Below, one piece after another: positions 8,843-17,527 of a stretch of 64,000 nucleotides of DNA (the first letter of the stretch is position 1; each line of letters starts with the position of its first letter). Source of the stretch: Actinomycetospora lutea (GTDB lineage Bacteria; Actinomycetota; Actinomycetes; Mycobacteriales; Pseudonocardiaceae). The DNA lies in the NCBI RefSeq assembly GCF_028737205.1, contig NZ_JAQZAL010000013.1:114663-178662 (forward strand), given 5' to 3'. Below the pieces are notes generated by a model. The model made no database searches, was not told the DNA's origin, and worked only from the letters and a program-made list of their open reading frames with translations. Made by a program: the position numbers and the translations under genes.

Positions 8843-10446
8843 GCGACGTCGTCGCGGCGCTGAGGGCGGCCGGGCCGGTCCGCGAGCGCGTCCTGACCCA
8901 GCTCGTCGAGTCACTGGTGCTCGAGGACGCGGTGGAGGTCGACGGCGACGGCGGGCCCGGCACGCGCGCGGGCCCGTTCGCGCTGACGTTCGTCCGCACC
9001 CCGTCGTTCGGGCGGGTGCGGCTGACGTCCCCGGTGACGCGGTCGGGGGCGCCGGTGACGCCCGGGGAGTTCCTCGCCGAGGCGCCGGTGCGCGCCGATC
9101 CGGCGTGCCGGGCGCGGCTGGGCCGGGAGCTCGCGGCGACGGTGCTCGGGGACGCGCTGGCTCAGCACGGACGTCCGGCGGGTCCGCTCGACCCGGACGC
9201 CGGGCACGACGTGCTCGAGGCGCTGACCGCCGACGGGCACCGCTACCACCCGGCGTACAAGTCGCGGATCGGGTTCGGGGTCGGCGACCTGCTCGCCTAC
9301 AGCCCGGAGTTCGCGCCGACCGTGCACCCGGTGCTGCTCGACGCCGACCCGGCGCTGGTGTGGGTCGTCGGGTCGGCGGGGCTCGACCCGGCGTCGGTGT
9401 GGAGCGCGCCGGCGGGGCGCGTCGGCGTCCCCGTGCACCCGTGGCAGTGGGACCACCACGTGGCGGTCACGCACGCGGACGCGCTGGCGTCCGGGGCGCT
9501 GCGGGTGGCGGGCTCCGGCGCCGCGTACCGGCCCCAGGCGTCGATCCGGACGCTCGCGCGCGTCGACGTCCCGGCGGCGCCGTCGGTGAAGCTGCCGCTG
9601 GCGATCACGAACACGTCGACGTCGCGGGGGCTCGCGCCGCACACCGTGCGCAACGCCGCCCCGATCTCCGACTGGCTGGCCGGGCTCGTGGCCTCCGACC
9701 CCGTCCTCGCGGAGAAGGCGCGCGTGATCGTCCTGCGCGAGCTCCTCGGCGTCAGCGTCGAACCGGGGCTCGGCGCGATCTGGCGGGAGAGCCTGCACCC
9801 GCACCTGCACCCGGCCGAGCGGGCGGTGCCGTTCCCGGGGCTGACCTCGCGCTCCACCGACGGCGTGCCCCTGGTCGACCCGTGGATCCGGACGCAGGGG
9901 GCGCGGGCGTGGACGGAGCGGCTGGTCACCGCCGCCGTGCTGCCGCTGGTGCACCTGCTCGTCGTGCACGGCGTGGCGCTCGAGGCCCACGCGCAGAACA
10001 TGCTGCTCGTGCACTCCGGCGGACTGCCGACGCGCGTGGCGCTCAAGGACTTCCACGACGGGGTGCGCTTCTCCCGGGACCTGCTCGCCGCGCCGGGGCC
10101 GGCGCTCGAGGCCCCGCCGGCCGACCACCCGAACGCGAACTCGTTCCTGGAGACCTCCGACCCGGCGCAGGTGACGGGGTTCCTGCTCGACTGCCTGTGC
10201 TTCGTGAACCTCGCCGAGATCGCGTACCTGCTGGCCGGCGAGTACGGGTTCGCCGAGGAGGAGTTCTGGGCGGTCGCGGCGCGGGCGGTCCGGGGCCACG
10301 CCGCCCGGCACCCGGGGTTCGCGGCGCGGCTGGCGGTGTTCGACGTCTTCGCGCCGACGGTCGCGATCGAGAAGCTCACGACCCGCCGCCTCTGGCCCGA
10401 CACCGAGCTCCGCGAGCACGCCCTCTCGAACCCCCTCGCCATGTGA
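8839..10446 (+). CDS. NIS siderophore synthetase (IucA/IucC family), second
   Basis: 535 residues from an ATG that overlaps the previous stop. It has the full set of NIS motifs: HRYHPAYKSRIGF (134-146), RPQASIRTL (231-239), KLPLAITNTSTSR (251-263), HAQNMLLV (bases about 9990-10013) and the LKDFHDG catalytic loop soon after. It is more canonical than its partner. The stop codon TGA at 10444-10446 lies inside the 40-bp palindromic repeat that follows, so the repeat defines the C-terminus. With SbnA and the first synthetase it forms a three-gene operon. Staphyloferrin B needs three synthetases; only two are in this window, so the product may be smaller or different. Confidence 0.93.
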   Translation: MSDVVAALRAAGPVRERVLTQLVESLVLEDAVEVDGDGGPGTRAGPFALTFVRTPSFGRVRLTSPVTRSGAPVTPGEFLAEAPVRADPACRARLGRELAATVLGDALAQHGRPAGPLDPDAGHDVLEALTADGHRYHPAYKSRIGFGVGDLLAYSPEFAPTVHPVLLDADPALVWVVGSAGLDPASVWSAPAGRVGVPVHPWQWDHHVAVTHADALASGALRVAGSGAAYRPQASIRTLARVDVPAAPSVKLPLAITNTSTSRGLAPHTVRNAAPISDWLAGLVASDPVLAEKARVIVLRELLGVSVEPGLGAIWRESLHPHLHPAERAVPFPGLTSRSTDGVPLVDPWIRTQGARAWTERLVTAAVLPLVHLLVVHGVALEAHAQNMLLVHSGGLPTRVALKDFHDGVRFSRDLLAAPGPALEAPPADHPNANSFLETSDPAQVTGFLLDCLCFVNLAEIAYLLAGEYGFAEEEFWAVAARAVRGHAARHPGFAARLAVFDVFAPTVAIEKLTTRRLWPDTELREHALSNPLAM

Positions 10447-10482
10447 GCGAAGTTCGGGGCTATAACCCCGAAGTTCACTCAC
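10443..10482. repeat. 40-bp palindromic repeat, copy 1
   Basis: Outer arms GTGAGCGAA and TTCACTCAC with centre GGGGCTATAACCCC. It belongs to a family with copies at 13593, 37424, 38512 and 43080. It supplies the stop codon of the second NIS synthetase and ends ten bases before the stop of the converging flavin oxidase, so it may also act as a bidirectional terminator. Confidence 0.85.
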
Positions 10483-10491
10483 GTACGACGG

Positions 10492-11832
10492 TCAGCCGAG
10501 GAGCCCTACCGTCCGGAACATGCCGGCCGGGTCGTACTGCTCGCGCACGCCGGCCAGGAAGGCCGCCGTCGCGTCGTCCCAGAGCGCGCCGAGGCGTCCA
10601 CCGGCGGCCGGGCCCTGGAAGTTCGGCAGGCCGCCGGTCGCCCACGGACGCACCGCGTCGACCGCACCGCGCGCCGCCGCCGGGGCGATCGCCGCGACCG
10701 GCGGGACCATCGGCGCCAGGGCGTAGAGGTTGAACGCCGCGTCCCGGCCGGCCACGGCGTCGTGCCCGCGTCCGGGACGGCGCGCGATCGCCCCGCCCAG
10801 ATGGCGGAGCTCCGCCATGACCAGCGAAGTGTCGACGCCCGGCCCGGCGACGGCGAGCAGCGCGTCGACGGCCTCGGCCGGCAGGGCGCCCAGCGTCGCC
10901 GAGTCGTCCCAGATCGGCATCGGGTCGGTCGGGTCGGCGTGCACCGCGTCGATCGCCGCGAACGGCATCTCGTCGACCATGTCGGCGATCGGCGTGGCCA
11001 CCGCCCGCATCGGGGCGAGCAGCGCGGCCCCCTCCGCGGCGGTGCCCAGGAAGGTGAAGCGCAGGTGCGTCACGAACGCGCCCTGCAACGGCGGCGGCAG
11101 CGAGGGGTCCGGCGGCAGGCGCAGCAGGGCGACCGAGCTCGTCGCGTCGTCGGGCAGGGTGGCCACCCACTCCCGCCAGGCGTGCAGCAGCTGTGGCGAC
11201 GCCTCGCCCGGGAAGAAGATCCCGCCGCCGTAGAGCCGGGCCACGGGGTGCAGGGCGATCTCCATCTCGGTGACCACGCCGAACCCGGTCTTGCCGCCGC
11301 GCAGGGCGTCGAACAGGTCGGGCTCGTGGGTGGCGTCGACGTCGCGCTCGACGCCGTCGGCGGTGACGATGGGGACGCGGCGGACCTGGTCGGCGCCCGC
11401 GCCGAACGCGCGCGAGAGCGGGCCGTGGCCGCCGCCGAGGCAGAACCCGACGACGCCGACGTGCGAGGACGAGCCGCAGACCGGCGCGAGCCCGTGCGGC
11501 ACCGCGGCGGCGATCACCTGCTGCCACCGGGCGCCGCCGCCGACCACGGCGGTGCAGGTGAGGGGGTCGACGCGGACGTCGTCGAGGTGACGGGTGGAGA
11601 TCAGCACGGAGCCGGCGAGGTCGGCGAGGAGCTGGTGCCCGGTGGCCTGGACGGTCACCGCGCGCCCCTCCTCGCGGGCCCATCCGACCGCCGCGACGAC
11701 GTCGGCGGGACTGCGGGCCTCCACGACCAGGTCGGGGCGTGGCGCCGTCGTGGTGACGAACGGGGCGACGGCGGCGGCGTAGGCCGGGTCCTCGGGGCGG
11801 ACGAGGGCGGGGGCGGTGATCGACGTGGTCAT
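10492..11832 (-). CDS. FAD-binding oxidoreductase, berberine-bridge-like
   Basis: 446 residues from the ATG at 11832. The N-terminal half is the PCMH-type FAD domain: PADVVAAVGWA, then VQATGHQ (about residues 59-65; the His is the usual covalent FAD attachment site) and GFCLGGGHGPLSRAFG (about 129-144). The C-terminus has the berberine-bridge-like tail with the conserved sequence YDPAGMFR. Enzymes of this family oxidise alcohols, sugars or natural-product rings with oxygen. It converges on the NIS operon and diverges from a broken LuxR gene, so it is embedded in the siderophore locus without an obvious role in it. It may modify the siderophore or be unrelated. Confidence 0.82.
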   Translation of the reverse strand: MTTSITAPALVRPEDPAYAAAVAPFVTTTAPRPDLVVEARSPADVVAAVGWAREEGRAVTVQATGHQLLADLAGSVLISTRHLDDVRVDPLTCTAVVGGGARWQQVIAAAVPHGLAPVCGSSSHVGVVGFCLGGGHGPLSRAFGAGADQVRRVPIVTADGVERDVDATHEPDLFDALRGGKTGFGVVTEMEIALHPVARLYGGGIFFPGEASPQLLHAWREWVATLPDDATSSVALLRLPPDPSLPPPLQGAFVTHLRFTFLGTAAEGAALLAPMRAVATPIADMVDEMPFAAIDAVHADPTDPMPIWDDSATLGALPAEAVDALLAVAGPGVDTSLVMAELRHLGGAIARRPGRGHDAVAGRDAAFNLYALAPMVPPVAAIAPAAARGAVDAVRPWATGGLPNFQGPAAGGRLGALWDDATAAFLAGVREQYDPAGMFRTVGLLG

Positions 11833-11874
11833 GGTGCGTCCTCTCGGGGTGGTGCGGGTCGCGTCACGGCCACC

Positions 11875-12828
11875 GTGAAGTGGGGCGACGTCGACGACGA
11901 TCACGACCTGCAGTGGTCGTACCACGAGTACGAGGTCGACGACGTCTACGACTTCCGCGCCGTGTCCCGCCGGCCGGGCGCGGTGGCCACGCTCGGCGCC
12001 GAGACCGGCGGCGACCCGATCCGCTCGCGGCGCTACGCCGAGATGTTCGCGCCGATCTGGGACTACTCCGACGAGCTGCGCGCGGGCCTCGCCGCGGACG
12101 GGGCGACCTGGGGCGGGCTCGCGCTGTTCCACCAGGGCGGGCGGACGTTCACGCTCGCCGAGCAGGAGTTCGTGAGCTCGGTGGCGCCCGGGTTCGGGCG
12201 CGGGATGCGCAGCGGGCTCGTGGCGGGCGCGGTGGACCTCGCCGCCGCGGGCGACGCCGGATGCCCCGCGGTGCTCGTGGTGGGCGCCGACGACGAGGTG
12301 GTGCAGGCCAACGTCGGCGCCGAGGCGCGCATCGCCGACCTCGGCGGCGGGCCGCTCGGCGACTCCCCGCTGCCCTAGGTGGTGTGCGCGATCGTCGGCG
12401 CGGCCCGGCGGCGCGCGTCCGACCCCACCGCCGCCGTGCCCCGGGCCCGGCTGCGCTCGCGGACGGGGCGCTGGCTGGTCGCGCACGCCTCGCCACTGCT
12501 GCGCCGCGACGGCTCCGGCACCGACGTCGTCGTCACCCTCGAGGACGCCCGCCCGCCCGAGGTGATCCCGCTGATCGTCGCGTCCTACGGGCTGACCGGA
12601 CGGGAGCGCGACGTCGTCGCCCTGGTCTTGGCCGGGGTCGACACCGCGGACGTCGCGGCCCGCCTGCACCTCTCGGCCTACACGGTGCAGGACCACCTCA
12701 AGAAGATCTTCACGAAGGTCGGCGTGCGCAGCCGCCGCGAGCTGATCGCGCGCGTGTACAGCGACCACCACGTCCCGCACCTCGTCGAGGGCGGGGCCCT
12801 GGCCCCGTCGGGGTGGTTCGCGTCCTAA
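11875..12828 (+). pseudogene. Broken LuxR-family regulator (in-frame TAG, truncated N-terminus)
   Basis: One continuous frame codes a recognisable GAF-like and LuxR protein interrupted by TAG at 12376-12378. Before it: EYEVDDVYDFRAV, then RSRRYAEMFAPIWDYSDELR and WGGLALFHQGG. After it, in the same frame: [19 protein letters not shown], then LTGREREVV-like [17 protein letters not shown] and the recognition helix [20 protein letters not shown]. In relatives the stretch is uninterrupted, typically LPAVV where this gene has LP-stop-VV. The first codon I can support is GTG at 11875, and relatives have roughly 50-100 more N-terminal residues, so the 5' end is also lost. A separate C-terminal peptide starting at the GTG after the TAG is conceivable but has no good ribosome site. 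Confidence 0.75.
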
Positions 12829-12896
12829 TGCGTGCGTGATCTCCTGCGCGACGGCCCAGAAGAGCACACAGGTGGGGTCGGGCAGACTGCCGCCAC

Positions 12897-14816
12897 GTGA
12901 ACGGGCTCTTCGTGGCGACGCCGTCGCCCGCGCTGGTCGAGATGGTCGGCGCCGCCGGGTACGACGTGGCGATCCTCGACGCCGAGCACGCGCTGGTCTC
13001 CCCGGACACCCTCCAGGAGATGATCCGCGCCGCCGAGGTGTCCGGGGTGGCGCCGTGGGTGCGCGTGCCCGAGCACGACCCGGGATTCGTGCTGCGGGTC
13101 CTCGACGCCGGCGCGACGGGGATCGTCGTCCCGCACGTGCGGTGCCGCGCCGACGTCGAGGCCGTCGTGCGCGCCGCGCGCTACGCCCCTGAGGGTCTGC
13201 GGTCGCTGAACTCGGGGCGCATGGTCGGCCACGGCCGCACGGAGCTCGCGACGCACGTGGCGCAGGCCAACCGGCGCGTCAGCGTCGTCGCCATGATCGA
13301 GGACGCCGAGGCGCTCGAGGTCATCGACGAGATCGTCACCACGCCCGGGCTGGACATGGTGCTCGAGGGCGCCGCCGACCTGTCCCAGTCGCTCGGGGTC
13401 CCGTGGCAGACGCGGCACCCTCACGTGCGCGCGGCCGTCGACCAGGTGCACGCCGCGTGCGCGCGCCACGGCGTGCGGTTCTGCGCGATCCCCCGCGTCC
13501 CCGCCGACCACGCCCGCTGGCAGGCCCGCGGCGTCACCGACGTCGTCCTCGGCGAGGAGCGCTCCCTGGCCGTCCGCGCCTTCCGGTCCCGTGTGAGCGA
13601 AATTCCCGGCTATTGCCGGGAATTTCGCTCACATGCCCAGGTGATCGCGGACGCGGTCGACGGTCCGGAGCCGGTGTGCCTGTTCTCCTACGACCTGCGC
13701 GCGCTGCAGGAGCACGCGAAGGCGGTCGTCGCCGCCCTGCCCGACCGGTGCCGCATGTTCTACGCGGTCAAGGCGAACTCCGACGAGCGTGTGGTCGCGG
13801 CGCTCGACGGGATCGTCGCCGGGTTCGAGGTCGCGTCGGGCGGCGAGCTGCGGGTGGTCGGCGACGCCGCCCCGGACGCGTCGGTGCTCATGGGCGGCCC
13901 GGTGCCCACCGACACCGAGCTCGCCGCGGGCGTCGCGGCCGGCGTCACGCGCTTCCACGTCGAGAGCGCGCTCGGGCTGCACCGGCTGTCCGACGCCGCG
14001 ACGGCCGCGGGCACGACCGCCGAGGTCCTCCTGCGCGTCAACCTCGCCGGCCCGTTCCCGGCGGCCACGATCGCGATGGCCGGGCGACCGACGCAGTTCG
14101 GGATCGACGAGTCCGCCCTGCCCGAGGCGATCGCCGCCGTCGCCGACCTGCCGGGCGTGCGCCTCGCCGGCTTCCACCTGCACTCGCTGTCGAACAACCT
14201 CGACCCCGCCACCCACCTGACGATGCTCGGCCACTACCGCGACGCCGTGCTGGCCTGGGAGGAGCGCTTCGGGGTGCGGGCGGAGGTCGTGAACGTCGGC
14301 GGCGGCATCGGCGTCGACTACGCCGCGCTCGACACGCCCTTCGACTGGCCGGCGTTCTGCCGCGGCCTGCACGACCTGCTGAGCACCTTCCCCACCCATT
14401 GGCGCGAGGTCGACTTCGAGTGCGGGCGATTCCTGGTCGCGCGCTGCGGCGTCTACGCCGCCGAGGTGCTCGACGTGAAGCACATCCACGGGCAGGCCCA
14501 CGCCCTGGTGCGCGGCGGCAACCACCACTTCCGGCTGCCCTCGTCATGGGCGCACAGCCACCCGTTCCACGTCGTGCCCGCCGACGCGTGGCCGGCGGGC
14601 CGCCCGCGCCCGGAGGTCGCCGGCGAGGAGGTCACGATCTGCGGGGAGCTCTGCACGCCGAAGGACACGCTCGCCCGCGCGCCCGTCGAGCGCCTGCGCG
14701 CCGGCGACGTCGTCGTGTTCGAGGCGGCGGGCGCCTACGGCTGGGACATCTCCCACCACGACTTCCTGCGCCACCCGCACCCGGAGCGCGTCTTCCTCGC
14801 CCCGGAGGACGGCTAG
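12897..14816 (+). CDS. SbnG-SbnH-like fusion: citrate-forming aldolase plus PLP decarboxylase
   Basis: 639 residues. Residues 1-232 are an HpcH/HpaI-type metal aldolase (DAEH at 29-32, VPHVR, the metal-ligand region AMIEDAE, and the loop AADLSQSLG); in siderophore loci this is SbnG, which makes citrate from oxaloacetate and acetyl-CoA. Residues 247-639 are a type III-fold PLP decarboxylase of the SbnH/LysA group: the PLP lysine is K292 in FYAVKAN, followed by GFEVASGGEL, HLHS, NVGGGIGVDY, ECGRFLV and GELCTPKD with the catalytic-type Cys. Residues 233-246 are coded exactly by a 40-bp palindromic repeat, so the linker is repeat-derived. In staphylococci these are two proteins. Start GTG at 12897 has only a weak ribosome site. 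A second start at an in-frame GTG (13593 or about 13641) cannot be excluded. Its stop overlaps the convergent kinase stop in CTAG. Confidence 0.88.
   Translation: MNGLFVATPSPALVEMVGAAGYDVAILDAEHALVSPDTLQEMIRAAEVSGVAPWVRVPEHDPGFVLRVLDAGATGIVVPHVRCRADVEAVVRAARYAPEGLRSLNSGRMVGHGRTELATHVAQANRRVSVVAMIEDAEALEVIDEIVTTPGLDMVLEGAADLSQSLGVPWQTRHPHVRAAVDQVHAACARHGVRFCAIPRVPADHARWQARGVTDVVLGEERSLAVRAFRSRVSEIPGYCREFRSHAQVIADAVDGPEPVCLFSYDLRALQEHAKAVVAALPDRCRMFYAVKANSDERVVAALDGIVAGFEVASGGELRVVGDAAPDASVLMGGPVPTDTELAAGVAAGVTRFHVESALGLHRLSDAATAAGTTAEVLLRVNLAGPFPAATIAMAGRPTQFGIDESALPEAIAAVADLPGVRLAGFHLHSLSNNLDPATHLTMLGHYRDAVLAWEERFGVRAEVVNVGGGIGVDYAALDTPFDWPAFCRGLHDLLSTFPTHWREVDFECGRFLVARCGVYAAEVLDVKHIHGQAHALVRGGNHHFRLPSSWAHSHPFHVVPADAWPAGRPRPEVAGEEVTICGELCTPKDTLARAPVERLRAGDVVVFEAAGAYGWDISHHDFLRHPHPERVFLAPEDG
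13593..13632. repeat. 40-bp palindromic repeat, copy 2, inside the SbnG-SbnH fusion
   Basis: A perfect palindrome: left arm gtgagcgaaattcccggc (13593-13610), loop TATT, right arm the exact reverse complement (13615-13632). With the next two bases it adds 14 codons in frame between the aldolase and decarboxylase domains. This is the best-preserved copy in the window and the only one inside a reading frame. Confidence 0.92.
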
Positions 14817-16429
14817 CTCCCCTGGCGCTGCCCGTCGATCTTCCAGATGCCGTCGGACTCGACCAGCCGGAAGACGGTGCGCTCGTCGACCTCGCGCCCG
14901 TCGGCGTAGCGGTAGGTCACGGTCGCGTCGACCTCGTCGCCCCCGGCGGGCGACACCCCGCGCACCGTGACCTGCTCGATCGTGCTCCAGAAGCCGCGGT
15001 AGCCGTCGAAGCCGCCCGCGGTGCCCTGCTGGAACGACGGCGTGAGCCGCTGCCAGCCCTCGTCGAGCCGGGTCGGGATCAGGGCGTAGTAGTCGATCAC
15101 GGCCTGCTGGCGTGCCTGGTCCTCGGGGCTGCCGGCCAGCGTGCCCGATCCGCCGCCGCTCCCGCCCGCGGTCGACCCGCCCGCGCTCGGCGCGCCCTCG
15201 TCCCCGGCCTGCGGCGTCGCCGTGCTCCCCGGCACCGAGGCGCCCGGCCGCCCGCCCGGGGTGCCGAGCAGGGCGACCACCGCGATCGTCACGACCACGG
15301 CGAGCACCGCGGCCACCGCCACCACCCACGGCCAGCGCCGCCCGCGGGCCTCCTCGACGTCCGGCGCGGCGGCGGGTGCGCTCTCGGCGACCGGCGCCGT
15401 CGTGGCCGGACGGGTGTCCGGGGCGGCCGGCGGCGGATCCGGGGCGGACCCGGGCCCCACGGCCGCGACGGGGCGGGGTGCCGCGGCGACGGGTGCCGGG
15501 GCCGGTGCGGGAGCCGGTGCGGGAGCAGGTGACGGCGCGGCTGGCGCGGTCGGCGCCGCGTCGGGGCGGGCCAGGATCGGCGTCACCGGCCCCTCCTCGG
15601 TGCCGGCCTCCGCGGACACGAGGGCGGCGAGGTCGTCGCGGAGCCGCTCCATCGTCGGGCGCTCCTCGGGCCGCGGCCGCAGCAGCGCCTCGACCAGCCC
15701 GGACACCGGCCCGCGACGCTCCGGCGGCGCGTACTCCCCGGACGCGACGCGGTGCAGCACGGCGAGGGGGTTGTCGCCGGACCCGAACGGCGGCGCGCCC
15801 TCGAGCGCGGCGTAGAGCGTCGACCCGAGCGAGTAGACGTCGGAGCGGAAGTCGGCGGTGCCGCCGCGCGCGACCTCGGGGGCCAGGTAGGCCGGGGTGC
15901 CGGCCATCATCCCGGTCGAGGTGAGGGTGACGTCGTCGACGGCGCGGGCGATGCCGAAGTCGGTGACCTTCGCCCGCCCGTCCGCGGCGAGCAGCACGTT
16001 GCCGGGCTTGACGTCGCGGTGCACGATCCCGGCCTCGTGCGCGGCGGCGAGCGCGTCGGCCACCTGGCGGCCGACGCGGGCCACGCGGTCGGGCGCCAGC
16101 GGCCCCTCGGCGGCGAGGACCTCGGCGAGGCTGCGCGACTCGAGGTACTCCATGACGAGCCACGGCCCGCCGGCGTGCTCGACGACGTCGTACACGGCGA
16201 TCGCGTGCGGGTGGTGCAGGCGGGCGATCATCCGGCCCTCGCGGAAGACGCGGCGGTGGGCCTGCTCGCGGGCCTGCTCGTCGGCGCCGGCCGGCAGCGA
16301 GACCTGCTTGAGCGCGACCTCCCGGCGCAGCCGCTCGTCCTCGGCGCGCCACACGACACCCATCGCGCCCTGCCCGACGCGCGCCAGGACGCGGTAGCGA
16401 TCGGCGATCAGCTCGCCCTCGTCGGCCAC
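14813..16429 (-). CDS. Transmembrane Ser/Thr protein kinase (PknB-like)
   Basis: 538 residues from the GTG at 16429, with AGGAG seven bases upstream. Kinase domain about 1-265: glycine loop VGQGAMGVVW (18-27), ATP lysine K41, catalytic HRDVKPGN (137-144), DFG (157-159), activation loop TSTGMMAGTPAYLAPE. Next is a long Ala/Pro-rich linker including an (AP)n run coded by a short tandem GCCGGTGCGGGA-type repeat at about 15496-15535. One membrane helix (WPWVVAVAAVLAVVVTIAVV) follows, then an outer domain of about 100 residues resembling the NTF2/SnoaL-like folds on actinobacterial kinases (YYALIPTRLDEGW...GIWKIDG). It converges with the SbnG-SbnH gene, their stops sharing CTAG. Its targets are unknown; it has no PASTA repeats, so it is not the cell-wall-sensing PknB itself. 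Confidence 0.93.
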   Translation of the reverse strand: MADEGELIADRYRVLARVGQGAMGVVWRAEDERLRREVALKQVSLPAGADEQAREQAHRRVFREGRMIARLHHPHAIAVYDVVEHAGGPWLVMEYLESRSLAEVLAAEGPLAPDRVARVGRQVADALAAAHEAGIVHRDVKPGNVLLAADGRAKVTDFGIARAVDDVTLTSTGMMAGTPAYLAPEVARGGTADFRSDVYSLGSTLYAALEGAPPFGSGDNPLAVLHRVASGEYAPPERRGPVSGLVEALLRPRPEERPTMERLRDDLAALVSAEAGTEEGPVTPILARPDAAPTAPAAPSPAPAPAPAPAPAPVAAAPRPVAAVGPGSAPDPPPAAPDTRPATTAPVAESAPAAAPDVEEARGRRWPWVVAVAAVLAVVVTIAVVALLGTPGGRPGASVPGSTATPQAGDEGAPSAGGSTAGGSGGGSGTLAGSPEDQARQQAVIDYYALIPTRLDEGWQRLTPSFQQGTAGGFDGYRGFWSTIEQVTVRGVSPAGGDEVDATVTYRYADGREVDERTVFRLVESDGIWKIDGQRQGS

Positions 16430-16506
16430 CCGCCACTCCTCGCCTCGTCCCGCCCGGTGTCGGGAGTCTGCCCGAGACGGGCGGCGATCATGTGGGCGAC
16501 GTCGGG

Positions 16507-17370
16507 TCAGACCGCCGGGAGCCGGAAACCGCCGGTCATGAGCTCGTAGCTCATCTCGTGGACGTCCTGGGTGGTGACGAGGTCGATGCCCCGGCGGGCG
16601 GCCTCGGCGCGGGCGGCGCCGAACGTCGCGTCGGAGTCCTCGTGCGACCGGCCGCGCGTCCAGTAGCGGATCGCGTGGCAGTGGCTGCGGGCCAGGCCGC
16701 GGTCGAGGCGCAGGTGCTCGCGGATCGCCTTGACCGCGTGCCCCTCCCCCGCGACCCAGGCGGCGACGCCGGCGGTGACCGCGCATCCGCGCACGGCCTC
16801 CTCGAGCGTGCCGCCGAGCGTCCGGTGCACCCAGGTGACGGGCCGCGCGAGGGCCAGCTCGTCGTCGGGCTCGGCGACCTCGACGACCGTGCGGACCTCC
16901 AGCTCGGCCGGCAGGGCCTCGTGCAGCGCGGCGATCGCCGGCAGCGCGGCCTCGTCGCCGGCGATCAGGACCGCGCGGGCGTCGGCGGGAGGTGTCCAGC
17001 CGCCGCCGGGGCCAACGACGCCGACGGGGTCGCCGGGGCGGGCGGCGCAGGCCCAGCGGCCGGCCGCCGAGTCGCCGTGCAGCGCGATGTCGATGGTCAT
17101 CTCGCCGCGGGCGGTGTCGAGGCGGCGCAGCGTCATGCTGCGCGCGTAGGGCCGCGGACGGTCCGCGGGCCAGACGAGACCCGACGGCCCGGCGACCGGC
17201 AGGGTCACGTCCGCCCCGGGGTCGCCGAAGAGCAGGCGGACGTGCGCGCCCGGAGCCATCGGTTCGACCGAGTGCAGCGCGTCGCCGCCCAGCGTGACGC
17301 GTCGCATCCGGGGCGTGAGCTGCGACGACCCGGTCACGCGCAGGCCCGGCAGCACCGCCATCCTCGCCAC
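16507..17370 (-). CDS. Siderophore-interacting FAD-binding ferric reductase (SIP/ViuB family)
   Basis: 287 residues from the GTG at 17370, which follows GGGAGG by seven bases. The N-terminal half is a ferredoxin-reductase-like FAD domain: LTPRMRRVTLGGD, then RPYARSMTLRRLD, the FAD motif. The C-terminal half is the SIP domain, with DEAALPAIAALHEALP and the GEGHAVKAIREHLR segment. SIP proteins reduce Fe(III)-siderophores in the cytoplasm using NAD(P)H or ferredoxin and free the iron. A good iron box lies 31 bases upstream, so the gene is very probably repressed by iron. It is the natural utilisation partner of the NIS siderophore genes at 6.2-14.8 kb, although no siderophore ABC importer lies in the window. 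Confidence 0.9.
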   Translation of the reverse strand: MARMAVLPGLRVTGSSQLTPRMRRVTLGGDALHSVEPMAPGAHVRLLFGDPGADVTLPVAGPSGLVWPADRPRPYARSMTLRRLDTARGEMTIDIALHGDSAAGRWACAARPGDPVGVVGPGGGWTPPADARAVLIAGDEAALPAIAALHEALPAELEVRTVVEVAEPDDELALARPVTWVHRTLGGTLEEAVRGCAVTAGVAAWVAGEGHAVKAIREHLRLDRGLARSHCHAIRYWTRGRSHEDSDATFGAARAEAARRGIDLVTTQDVHEMSYELMTGGFRLPAV

Positions 17371-17400
17371 GCGCTCACCTCCCGATCGCCCGAATGCGAG

Positions 17401-17419
17401 GAAGGCTAGCCTCACCAAC
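17401..17419 (-). promoter_or_regulatory. Iron box upstream of the siderophore-interacting protein
   Basis: The 19 bases gaaggctagcctcaccaac agree at about 13 of 19 positions with the IdeR/DmdR consensus TTAGGTTAGGCTCACCTAA, including AGG-TAG-CTCACC. It lies 31 bases upstream of the SIP start, the expected position for an iron-dependent repressor operator. Confidence 0.65.
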
Positions 17420-17527
17420 CTCGATCGAGCCACCCCGGGACCTGTCCGGGGCGCCGAACGGGAGGCCGGGCACGCCGACACGCCGACGGCGTCCGGGAAC
17501 ACACCGAACCGGGCACTCGGACGCAGC

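Noticed and set aside
10492..11832. The flavin oxidase as part of the siderophore pathway
   Set aside because: It is on the opposite strand, has no counterpart in known sbn loci and has no iron box; position alone is not enough.
15496..15535. Short tandem repeat in the kinase gene
   Set aside because: It codes an Ala-Pro linker and varies as expected of a low-complexity linker; not a mobile or regulatory repeat.
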